Of a stretch of DNA of 5,493 nucleotides, positions 1 to 5,493 are shown piece after piece. Below the pieces are notes generated by a model. It did not search any database. It was not told where the DNA came from and saw only the letters and a program-made list of their open reading frames with translations. Every line of letters starts with the position of its first letter. Position 1 is the first letter of the stretch. A program made the translations under genes and the position numbers. The stretch lies in NCBI GenBank assembly GCA_025656435.1, contig JAHXHT010000077.1, positions 3,525 through 9,017 of the forward strand, in the 5' to 3' direction. Origin of the DNA: Candidatus Thiodiazotropha sp. (ex Gloverina cf. vestifex). GTDB taxonomy: Bacteria; Pseudomonadota; Gammaproteobacteria; Chromatiales; Chromatiaceae.

Positions 1-40
1 CTACGGCGTTTCGGATGCGCTCTCTGTATGCCCTACATCG

Positions 41-133
41 TTCCCTAACAGTCACAATTACGGCCATACAACCGCGCCTACGCCTATCGGAGACTAATCG
101 CCTCGGCTTTCAGCCTTCCATGGCGATCAGCGA
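41..133 (-). repeat. 93-bp inverted repeat, copy 1 (downstream of nadE)
   Basis: The reverse complement of this segment equals 5318-5410 at 92 of 93 positions; the only difference is A91 here against C5360 (G on the compared strand). Similarity can be stretched to 137/5314 with one more mismatch and is lost beyond 41/5410. It lies 89 bp past the nadE stop and, read in the direction of nadE transcription, has the same orientation as copy 2 has relative to pilR. Read that way it starts with a nested stem-loop: outer arms at 130-122 and 102-94, inner GGCT-GAA-AGCC at 115-105. I do not recognise the family. It encodes no transposase and is probably a short intergenic repeat or non-autonomous element. 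Confidence 0.93.
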
Positions 134-179
134 GCGAATGTTATTATCTTACCATCGCGTACAGAGCGGGGAGTTTAAC

Positions 180-213
180 GCCCGACGGCCAATCGCGTCC
201 AATCCATTCGGGC
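180..213 (-). other. Weak stem-loop just downstream of nadE
   Basis: GCCCGA (180-185) and TCGGGC (208-213) are complementary with a 22-nt loop, starting 10 bases past the nadE stop in its direction of transcription. A GGCC pair (187-190, 211-214) offers an alternative fold. The sequence after the stem (gttaaactcc) has no U-tract and the loop is long, so a function as an intrinsic terminator is doubtful. It is the only hairpin between the nadE stop and the 93-bp repeat. Confidence 0.25.
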
Positions 214-222
214 CTGGTAACA

Positions 223-1836
223 TTAGTATCCCTTCCCCCAAGTCAGGGGATAGCGGCGGTCACGGCCGTAAGCCCGGCGGGTTATCTTGACTCCCGGTGG
301 CGCCTGACGTCGTTTGTACTCGTTACGGTCCACCATGCGAATCACCCGCTCCACCGTGTCGCGTTCGTACCCAGCGGCTACGATTTCATCAACACCCTGA
401 TCAAGTTCGACATAGCGTTCCAGCACGGCATCCAGCACCACATAATCCGGCAGTGAATCACTATCCTGCTGATCCGGCGCCAACTCCGCTGATGGCGGCC
501 GCTCGAGAACACGTTGAGGTATGACTGGCGAAACTCGATTACGGTATTCACACAGCTGATAGACCAGCATCTTGGGGACATCCTTGATAGGTGCGAACCC
601 CCCCGCCATATCACCATAGAGAGTCGCGTACCCGACTGACATTTCGCTCTTGTTACCGGTGGTCAGCAGGATACGTCCCTGCTTGTTGCTGATCGCCATC
701 AGCACAATGCCCCGGCATCGGGCCTGAATATTTTCCTCTGTGACATCCGCAGGTTTGCCGGCAAATGCTTCCGACAACATGGAGAGAAAGGCCTGAAAAG
801 CTGGCTCAATGGGGATTGACCGATAGGCAACACCCAAAGCTTCCGCCTCTGCGATCGCATCCTCATTGCTCATATCTGCCGTGTACCGGGAGGGCATCAT
901 GACCACCTCCACCTGCTCTGCGCCCAAGGCATCCACTGCCAGCGCCAGTGTCAGGGCCGAATCCACACCGCCGGAAAGTCCAAGAATTGCACCCTTGAAT
1001 CCATTCTTTCGTACATAATCACGCACGCCCAGCACCAGTGCTTCATAGACCCGTTGCACCTCGTCCATCTCCGACTCGATGGTCTGTTCTACTGGGCTGG
1101 GGGTTAGCGGGTCCACATCAAAATCCACCAACCCTTGAGTCTCTTGAAAAAAAGGCAGGCGCTGCGTCAAGTCACCGGCAGCATCCACGACGAAAGAGCC
1201 GCCATCGAACACCAGTTCATCCTGCCCACCAACCAGATTGGCATAGATGATTGGCAAATGATTTTCCCGAGCGCGTTGCTGCACCAGCTGTTCACGCTCG
1301 GGCGCTTTCCCCAAATGGAAAGGGGAGGCGTTGATATTCAGCAGGATTCGGGCACCGGCAGCGCGACTCATTGCCGTAGGTTCCGGTTCCCATATGTCTT
1401 CGCAGACAGTCAGGCCGATATGCACACCCTTCAATTCAAAGGTCACAGCTTCATGTCCCGATGTGAAATAGCGCATCTCATCGAACACGCTGTAGTTGGG
1501 CAACAGGTGTTTGGCGTACTCGGCCAGAATACTGCCGTCACGCCAGACCCCTGCTACATTGTAAAGATTGTCATTCCGCCTCAGTGGATATCCCACCACG
1601 AGATGTATTCCGTTTACCCGCGCGACAATAAGGGCAATGGCCCGCTCCACCCGTCGAATAAAATGATCCCTCATTAAAAGGTCTTCCGGCGGATAACCCG
1701 TCAAGGCCAACTCGGGAAAGACAATGATATCCGCCTTGCCTATCGCGGATTCCGCTGCATCGATAATCTTCTGGGCATTACCCTCGATATCACCCACCAG
1801 GAAATTCAGTTGGGCGATCTGGAATTTAAGACTCAA
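223..1836 (-). CDS. nadE: Glutamine-dependent NAD+ synthetase
   Basis: Catalyses the last step of NAD+ biosynthesis: ATP-dependent amidation of deamido-NAD+ using ammonia released from glutamine, in the cytoplasm. With the TTG start the protein has 537 residues, about the usual length for the two-domain (glutamine-hydrolysing) form. The N-terminal nitrilase-like glutaminase domain (about 1-260) shows the Glu-Lys-Cys triad: E42 in FPELALTGYPPED, K109 in AKHLLPNYSVFDE and C145 in TVCEDIW. The C-terminal synthetase domain shows the ATP-pyrophosphatase P-loop LSGGVDSA (S288-S293), TTGNKSE (about 392-398) and GYATLYGDMAGG. The tail RRQAPPGVKITRRAYGRDRRYP is typical of the family. The frame stays open upstream to an ATG at 1920, but the family starts close to the KFQIAQLNFLVGD strand, and a GAGGAG sits 6 nt before the TTG at 1836. 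The 28 extra residues of the longer form do not look conserved. It is transcribed alone, divergently from the pil genes. No frameshift or missing catalytic residue is seen. Confidence 0.96.
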   Translation of the reverse strand: MSLKFQIAQLNFLVGDIEGNAQKIIDAAESAIGKADIIVFPELALTGYPPEDLLMRDHFIRRVERAIALIVARVNGIHLVVGYPLRRNDNLYNVAGVWRDGSILAEYAKHLLPNYSVFDEMRYFTSGHEAVTFELKGVHIGLTVCEDIWEPEPTAMSRAAGARILLNINASPFHLGKAPEREQLVQQRARENHLPIIYANLVGGQDELVFDGGSFVVDAAGDLTQRLPFFQETQGLVDFDVDPLTPSPVEQTIESEMDEVQRVYEALVLGVRDYVRKNGFKGAILGLSGGVDSALTLALAVDALGAEQVEVVMMPSRYTADMSNEDAIAEAEALGVAYRSIPIEPAFQAFLSMLSEAFAGKPADVTEENIQARCRGIVLMAISNKQGRILLTTGNKSEMSVGYATLYGDMAGGFAPIKDVPKMLVYQLCEYRNRVSPVIPQRVLERPPSAELAPDQQDSDSLPDYVVLDAVLERYVELDQGVDEIVAAGYERDTVERVIRMVDRNEYKRRQAPPGVKITRRAYGRDRRYPLTWGKGY

Positions 1837-1842
1837 TGGAAA

Positions 1843-1848
1843 CTCCTC
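1843..1848 (-). promoter_or_regulatory. Shine-Dalgarno of nadE, supports TTG start
   Basis: On the minus strand this reads GAGGAG, followed by a 6-nt spacer (tttcca) and the TTG at 1836-1834. Neither in-frame ATG upstream (1920, 1881) has a comparable site; the one at 1881 has only a weak AGG 8 nt before it. This site is the main reason for choosing the 537-residue start. Confidence 0.75.
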
Positions 1849-1890
1849 ACTGGTTTTGTCCTGGCTTGCGGTAAGTTGCATCAGTCTAAC

Positions 1891-1908
1891 CTGAATCCAT
1901 GGATTCAG
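1891..1908. repeat. Perfect 18-bp palindrome in divergent intergenic region
   Basis: CTGAATCCATGGATTCAG is identical to its reverse complement over all 18 bases, with no spacer. Its inner edge lies 54 bp upstream of the nadE TTG and 141 bp upstream of the small membrane-protein gene. A full dyad in an intergenic region is the usual shape of a dimeric repressor operator, so an operator for nadE is possible. It could also form a cruciform or an RNA hairpin in a nadE leader. I do not recognise it as a site of any named regulator. The dyad is certain from the sequence; the role is inference. Confidence 0.6.
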
Positions 1909-2009
1909 CTCCAAGCCCAATTTCTACAACTGATAAGCATCAGATGCCGGATTATGTCTGACAAGCGGACAATGGCGCGCGGGATATTAGGTTGCTGGGT
2001 TCATAGAAG

Positions 2010-2018
2010 TGTTATTAT
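2010..2018 (+). promoter_or_regulatory. Putative extended -10 promoter of the small gene-pilS-pilR operon
   Basis: TGT followed by TATTAT (2013-2018) matches an extended -10 (TGn plus 5 of 6 bases of TATAAT). A weak -35-like TTGCTG (1992-1997) lies 15 bp upstream, which is short spacing, but extended -10 promoters tolerate a poor -35. Transcription would start near 2025, about 25 bp before the ATG at 2050. It is the only good sigma-70-like site I see before the operon. This is pattern matching only. Confidence 0.4.
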
Positions 2019-2049
2019 TTCAAAAAGTAGGCTTGGACAGAATCATCCC

Positions 2050-2289
2050 ATGGGACTCAGATACCTTTTTCTCGGCTTGGCAGTGTGGGGACTCTATCTC
2101 ATCATTCGCCATCTGATCCGACAGAAAAAACTGCGAAATAGCGCAAAACCCCGCACCAAAGCGGTCAACAGTGTGCAGTGCGCCCATTGTGGCCTGCACC
2201 TACCCCGGGAGGAAGCTCTCAGCCATGGCGAAGCCTACTACTGCAGCAAGGCCCATCTTCTGGCCGACAATCCCGACAAAGATGCCTGA
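2050..2289 (+). CDS. PP0621-like small membrane-anchored Cys/His-cluster protein
   Basis: A 79-residue protein of unknown function that resembles the small proteins annotated as PP0621 family, often found next to pilS. Residues 3-23 (LRYLFLGLAVWGLYLIIRHLI) form one hydrophobic segment, followed by a basic stretch (RQKKLRNSAKPRTK) that suggests the C-terminal part stays in the cytoplasm. That part carries C44-x2-C47 and C65-x3-H69, a spacing suited to binding one metal ion, probably zinc, in a short zinc-ribbon or TRASH-like fold. The reading frame runs upstream to 1810, but that extension overlaps nadE antisense and is not convincing; the hydrophobic segment starts right after the ATG at 2050. 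The ribosome site is weak (GGACAG, 9 nt before the ATG). It ends 12 nt before pilS, so it is probably the first gene of that operon and may be made together with the sensor. Metal binding and any link to PilS are inference. Confidence 0.82.
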   Translation: MGLRYLFLGLAVWGLYLIIRHLIRQKKLRNSAKPRTKAVNSVQCAHCGLHLPREEALSHGEAYYCSKAHLLADNPDKDA

Positions 2290-2301
2290 ACGATAGACCT
2301 G

Positions 2302-3945
2302 ATGCGCGCACGACTGGATACCCTACAGGAGAGAATCGATGCCGAAGACCAACGGCTCGATGTCAAAGACTCACTGCACTGGCGGTCTCTGCGGCTGTTC
2401 CTGCTCTACCGCATCACCCTGACGCTATTCATAGTCTACTTTTTTTACAGCGGGACTGGACCCGGTTTTCTTGGCCAGACAGATCCTGAACTTTTCGCCT
2501 TCATCATTACCCTGTATACAGGCTTGACCATCCTCTCTGCTCTCTTCTGGTACTGGCGCTCACCGCAACCGGAACACCAGGCCTACCTGATACTCTTCGT
2601 CGATATCGCCGCCATTACACTGTTGATGCACGCCAGTGGTGGCGTACAAAGCGGCATGGGCATGCTGATTGCTGTCTCTATTACCGGCGGCGCGCTGATC
2701 ATGGGAGGGCGCGCGGCACTGCTGTTTGCCGCCCTGGCGGCATTGGCCGTGATCACGGAGCAGCTCTATAGCCATTTCAACGGCATGACAGTGGTTCGCT
2801 TTTCTCAAGCCGGTTTTCTGGGCACCGTCTTCTTTGCCACCGCCCTGCTGACACTTGTTCTGAGTGGGCGCGCTCGCGCGAGCGAAGCACTGGCCCAGGC
2901 CCGTGCGGATGAACTGGGGCACATGGCGATGATCAATGAGTATGTGGTCCAACACATGAGAACCGGTGTACTGGTACTCGACTCAGACGATAGCATTCTG
3001 ATGATCAACAACCCCGCCTGGCATCTGCTGGGTATGCCGACAGCTGCCGTCGGTAGTGACCTCCTCGCCGCCTCACCCGAGTTGAGCCAAAGAATCAAAC
3101 ATTGGCGTAAAGATATCACCTATGACCCGACACCCTTCCAATCACAGAGTCAGGGGCCGGAGCTCAAGGCGCATTTCAAGCCCTTGGGCAGCCGCGATGC
3201 CGGGGATGTATTGGTTTTTCTGGAGGATACCTCCCAGATCACCCGGGAGGCATTGCAGATGAAACTGGCCTCCCTTGGCCGCTTGACGGCCAGCATCGCC
3301 CATGAGATACGCAATCCCCTGGGCGCCATCAGCCATGCCAGCCAGCTGTTTGATGAATCGCCGGATCTCAATCCTGCCGACAAGCGCCTGACAGAGATCA
3401 TCAAGACCAATTCCGCCCGTGTGAATCAGGTTATCGAAAATGTGCTCCAACTCTCCCGCCGCAGCCCAGGTAACCCGAAGCCTATCCTATTAAAACCCTG
3501 GTTTGAGGATCTGACCTCAGAGATGAAAAAAAACCATGGTTTCACCTCAAAAAATCTACATATGCAGATCGAACCGGCGAACTGCCAAATCATTGCGGAT
3601 ACCGAACAGTTAAGGCAGATCATCAGTAATCTCTGCAACAATGCAAAAGAAGCCATGGATGACCTTGACAGCCTTCAATTGCAGATCGCAGGCGGTTTGA
3701 CACAAGAGTACAACCACCCGGTCGTGGACATTATCGATAACGGACCAGGCATCAAACCGGAAGTTGCCAAACAAATCTTTGAACCCTTCTTTACTACGAG
3801 AAATCAAGGCACTGGACTGGGACTCTATATCGCCAAGGAGCTCTGCGAGATCAACAGAATTCGGCTGGAGTATATACCTGGCCCCACCGGCGGCAGTTGT
3901 TTTAGACTTCATTTCAATCACTGGCGCACTGAGGATAAGGTCTGA
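2302..3945 (+). CDS. pilS: Sensor histidine kinase PilS
   Basis: Inner-membrane sensor kinase that phosphorylates PilR and so controls type IV pilin transcription; in Pseudomonas PilS also senses PilA levels in the membrane. The 547 residues are close to the roughly 530 of Pseudomonas PilS. After a charged N-terminus, six hydrophobic segments are visible near residues 30-50, 64-84, 93-110, 118-135, 137-152 and 168-188, as in known PilS. A PAS-like domain follows (about 208-315, with HMRTGVLVLDSDDSILMIN). The dimerisation/phosphoacceptor helix holds the H-box SIAHEIRNPLGAISHASQLF with the phosphorylated histidine at H334. The ATPase domain has the N-box (NLCNNAKEA, 443-451), G1 (DNGPGI, 479-484), F-box (FEPFFTT, 493-499) and G2 (GTGLGL, 503-508). 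All key residues are present. The ATG at 2302 has no strong Shine-Dalgarno, which fits translation coupled to the gene 12 nt upstream. Its stop overlaps the pilR start. Confidence 0.95.
   Translation: MRARLDTLQERIDAEDQRLDVKDSLHWRSLRLFLLYRITLTLFIVYFFYSGTGPGFLGQTDPELFAFIITLYTGLTILSALFWYWRSPQPEHQAYLILFVDIAAITLLMHASGGVQSGMGMLIAVSITGGALIMGGRAALLFAALAALAVITEQLYSHFNGMTVVRFSQAGFLGTVFFATALLTLVLSGRARASEALAQARADELGHMAMINEYVVQHMRTGVLVLDSDDSILMINNPAWHLLGMPTAAVGSDLLAASPELSQRIKHWRKDITYDPTPFQSQSQGPELKAHFKPLGSRDAGDVLVFLEDTSQITREALQMKLASLGRLTASIAHEIRNPLGAISHASQLFDESPDLNPADKRLTEIIKTNSARVNQVIENVLQLSRRSPGNPKPILLKPWFEDLTSEMKKNHGFTSKNLHMQIEPANCQIIADTEQLRQIISNLCNNAKEAMDDLDSLQLQIAGGLTQEYNHPVVDIIDNGPGIKPEVAKQIFEPFFTTRNQGTGLGLYIAKELCEINRIRLEYIPGPTGGSCFRLHFNHWRTEDKV
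3931..3940 (+). promoter_or_regulatory. Ribosome binding site of pilR inside pilS
   Basis: GAGGATAAGG lies within the last codons of pilS. GAGG is 10 nt and AAGG 4 nt before the pilR ATG at 3945. The pilS stop and pilR start share one base (TGATG), the usual arrangement for translational coupling, which would keep kinase and regulator amounts in step. Confidence 0.6.
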
Positions 3946-5291
3946 TGACACAGCCATTGGCATTAATTGTTGATGACGAACCGGACATCTGCGAGCTGCT
4001 GGAGATCACTCTGCTACGCATGGGTATCGATGCCCGGTCTGTACTCGATCTTGGTGCCGCCCGGCAACGACTGACTGAACAGCCTTTCGATCTCTGCTTG
4101 ACCGACATGCGCCTGCCGGACGGCAACGGCATCGATCTGGTACGACATATCAGTGAGCACTATCCCAGTCTGCCGGTGGCCATGATCACCGCACACGGCA
4201 ACATGGAATCAGCCGTTCAAGCCCTCAAGGCCGGTGCCTTCGACTTTGTATCTAAACCGGTGGATCTGGAAATCCTGCGCAAACTGGTGGAGAAGGCGAT
4301 CAAATTGGGCAGACCCGCCACCGCCGAAAAAAGCCAGGACAAGCACAAAAAGGATGCTGTCCCGCTCCTCGGCAAATCTCAATCTATGGAGCGCGTACGT
4401 CAACTCATCAGCAAACTTGCCCGCAGTCAGGCCCCTGTCTATATCAGCGGGGAATCGGGTACAGGTAAGGAGCTGGCGGCTCGCCTGATCCATCAGCAGG
4501 GCCCTCGTGCCGATCACGCCTTCGTGGCGGTCAACTGCGGCGCCATCCCCCAGGAACTGATGGAGAGCGAGCTCTTTGGCCACAAAAAGGGCAGCTTTAC
4601 TGGTGCCGGCAGCGATAAGGAGGGCCTCTTTCAAACCGCCGATGGCGGCACTCTGTTTCTTGATGAAGTGGCGGATCTGCCGCTGCATATGCAGGTCAAA
4701 CTACTGCGGGCCATTCAAGAGAAACATATCCGACCCGTCGGCGGACAACTGGAGCTCCCCGTGGATGTCCGCATCATCAGTGCGACACACAAAAACCTGT
4801 CACAACTGGTGGAGAGTGGCGAATTCAGGCAAGACCTCTTCTATCGCATCAATGTCATCGAGTTGCCACTGCCCCCGCTGAGAGGTCGCCCTGAGGATAT
4901 CCCCCTGCTCTCGCAACACTTCCTCACCCAGCTGGCACGCCACAACGGCATCGACAAACCCAAGCTCTCAGCCTCGGCACTCAAGCGGCTGCGGGACTAT
5001 CCTTTCCCGGGTAACATCAGGGAGCTGGAAAACATTCTCGAAAGAACCATCACCCTGTGTGACGGCAACATGCTAGAGGCAAACGACCTGCACTTGCCTG
5101 AGATCCCTCAAGCAGACACAACGAAGAGACAGGAAACCCAAGCTCTGGGGGATATGATGGAAGAAGTCGAGCGGCAAGCCATCATGAAAGCACTGGATGA
5201 AACGCGCTGGAACAGGACTGCGGCAGCAAAAATGCTGGGAATGAGTCTGAGATCCCTGCGCTATCGGCTGGAAAAGCTGGGAATCGAGTAA
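3945..5291 (+). CDS. pilR: Sigma-54-dependent response regulator PilR
   Basis: NtrC-type transcription activator, partner of PilS; when phosphorylated it binds upstream of pilin and related promoters and uses ATP hydrolysis to open sigma-54 RNA polymerase complexes. The 448 residues match the roughly 445 of Pseudomonas PilR. Receiver domain (1-120): acidic pair D10-D11, phosphoacceptor D54 in LTDMRLPDG, T82 and K104. Central AAA+ domain (about 140-366): Walker A GESGTGKE (169-176), sigma-54-contact loop GSFTGA (216-221), Walker B FLDE with D240-E241, and the FRQDLFYRINV segment. C-terminal Fis-type helix-turn-helix (about 407-448): NRTAAAKMLGMSLRSLRYRL. The Ser in GSFTGA replaces the more common Ala but is normal in PilR proteins. 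It overlaps pilS by one base and is the last gene of the operon; the 93-bp repeat begins 26 nt after its stop, and no classical U-tract terminator is visible there. No defect is seen. Confidence 0.96.
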   Translation: MTQPLALIVDDEPDICELLEITLLRMGIDARSVLDLGAARQRLTEQPFDLCLTDMRLPDGNGIDLVRHISEHYPSLPVAMITAHGNMESAVQALKAGAFDFVSKPVDLEILRKLVEKAIKLGRPATAEKSQDKHKKDAVPLLGKSQSMERVRQLISKLARSQAPVYISGESGTGKELAARLIHQQGPRADHAFVAVNCGAIPQELMESELFGHKKGSFTGAGSDKEGLFQTADGGTLFLDEVADLPLHMQVKLLRAIQEKHIRPVGGQLELPVDVRIISATHKNLSQLVESGEFRQDLFYRINVIELPLPPLRGRPEDIPLLSQHFLTQLARHNGIDKPKLSASALKRLRDYPFPGNIRELENILERTITLCDGNMLEANDLHLPEIPQADTTKRQETQALGDMMEEVERQAIMKALDETRWNRTAAAKMLGMSLRSLRYRLEKLGIE

Positions 5292-5317
5292 TCACCTCAA
5301 CCACAAAACGTGATCGA

Positions 5318-5410
5318 TCGCTGATCGCCATGGAAGGCTGAAAGCCGAGGCGATTAGTCCCCGATAGGCGTAGGCGCGGTTGTATGGCCGTAATTGTGAC
5401 TGTTAGGGAA
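5318..5410 (+). repeat. 93-bp inverted repeat, copy 2 (downstream of pilR)
   Basis: Inverted partner of 41-133 with one mismatch. It begins 26 nt after the pilR stop. In the pilR direction it can fold into an outer 9-bp stem, CTGATCGCC (5321-5329) with GGCGATTAG (5349-5357, one G-U pair), which encloses a small hairpin GGCT-GAA-AGCC (5336-5346). A tandem TAGGCG pair follows at 5365-5376, and TCCC (5358-5361) can pair with GGGA (5406-5409), closing the 3' half. There is no U-run after the stem, so it is not a classical intrinsic terminator, though it could protect the mRNA 3' end or act as a folding border. Confidence 0.93.
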
Positions 5411-5493
5411 GCTCTGAACGAATCCATCGGTTGAGGGATAATGGTGCACATTCTAGGCCAATCACTATATAGACCCCATGAAGCAAACAACTT
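5411..5493 (+). other. Non-coding right end, possible start of next gene
   Basis: The segment after repeat copy 2 contains no closed gene. An ATG at 5478 opens a frame (M-K-Q-T-T) that runs off the window, but no Shine-Dalgarno precedes it and only five codons are visible. TATATA at 5466-5471 would lie too close to that ATG for a normal leader. TGGTGCA at 5442-5448 looks like one half of an NtrC-type dyad, with a poorly matching left half. None of these can be called with confidence. Confidence 0.2.

Noticed and set aside
15..290. Open frame through repeat copy 1 (plus strand), with a similar peptide from copy 2 on the minus strand (5182-5490)
   Set aside because: Both frames give the same peptide (ITAIQPRLRLS then TNRLGFQPSMAIS) only because the DNA repeat is duplicated. 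One overlaps the 3' end of pilR antisense and the other that of nadE, neither has a ribosome site, and the flanking parts are unrelated. They are likely to be annotated falsely as hypothetical proteins.
1135..1677. 180-codon plus-strand frame inside nadE
   Set aside because: Antisense shadow of a strongly conserved nadE; low-complexity composition and no recognisable domain or start signal.
4209..4688. 159-codon minus-strand frame inside pilR
   Set aside because: Antisense to the conserved receiver and AAA+ domains of pilR, with no family match that I recognise.
5291..5314. ATCAC / GTGAT hairpin after pilR as a terminator
   Set aside because: Only a 5-bp stem with a 14-nt loop, it overlaps the stop codon and has no U-tract.
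41..5410. Composite transposon or insertion sequence bounded by the inverted repeats
   Set aside because: The enclosed genes are ordinary chromosomal genes in a known order, there is no transposase or integrase, and no target-site duplication is evident outside the repeats.
5432..5448. NtrC-like dyad TGAGGGA-TAA-TGGTGCA
   Set aside because: The right half matches the NtrC half-site exactly, but the left half matches only 3 of 7 positions, and no sigma-54 -24/-12 promoter or complete target gene is visible in the window.

Overview
This window reads as an ordinary stretch of a gammaproteobacterial chromosome with moderately high GC. It holds four complete genes in two divergent units, and each unit ends in a copy of the same 93-bp repeat. 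The PilS and PilR proteins have the architecture and gene order of the type IV pilus regulators of Pseudomonas and related Gammaproteobacteria. A small PP0621-like protein next to pilS also fits that group. The species cannot be fixed from sequence alone.

Layout: positions 1-222 are non-coding and hold repeat copy 1 (41-133). Next, on the minus strand, comes a glutamine-dependent NAD+ synthetase (nadE, 223-1836), best started at a TTG with a strong Shine-Dalgarno sequence. The divergent intergenic region (1837-2049) carries a perfect 18-bp palindrome on the nadE side and an extended -10 promoter candidate on the other. On the plus strand follow a 79-residue membrane-anchored protein with a Cys/His cluster (2050-2289), the sensor kinase pilS (2302-3945) and the sigma-54-dependent response regulator pilR (3945-5291). 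These three are tightly packed (12-nt gap, then a 1-nt overlap) and look like one operon. Repeat copy 2 (5318-5410) starts 26 nt after the pilR stop, and the last 83 bases show no firm gene.

Function: PilS is expected to phosphorylate PilR, which would activate RNA polymerase with sigma-54 at pilin promoters located elsewhere. NadE makes NAD+ from deamido-NAD+ and is functionally unrelated; it simply shares the intergenic region. I see no new multi-gene system. The most unusual element is the inverted pair of 93-bp repeats. The copies differ at one base, both lie just past a gene 3' end in the same orientation relative to that gene, and both can fold into a nested stem-loop that the single difference does not disturb. 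The second item is the 18-bp palindrome upstream of nadE.
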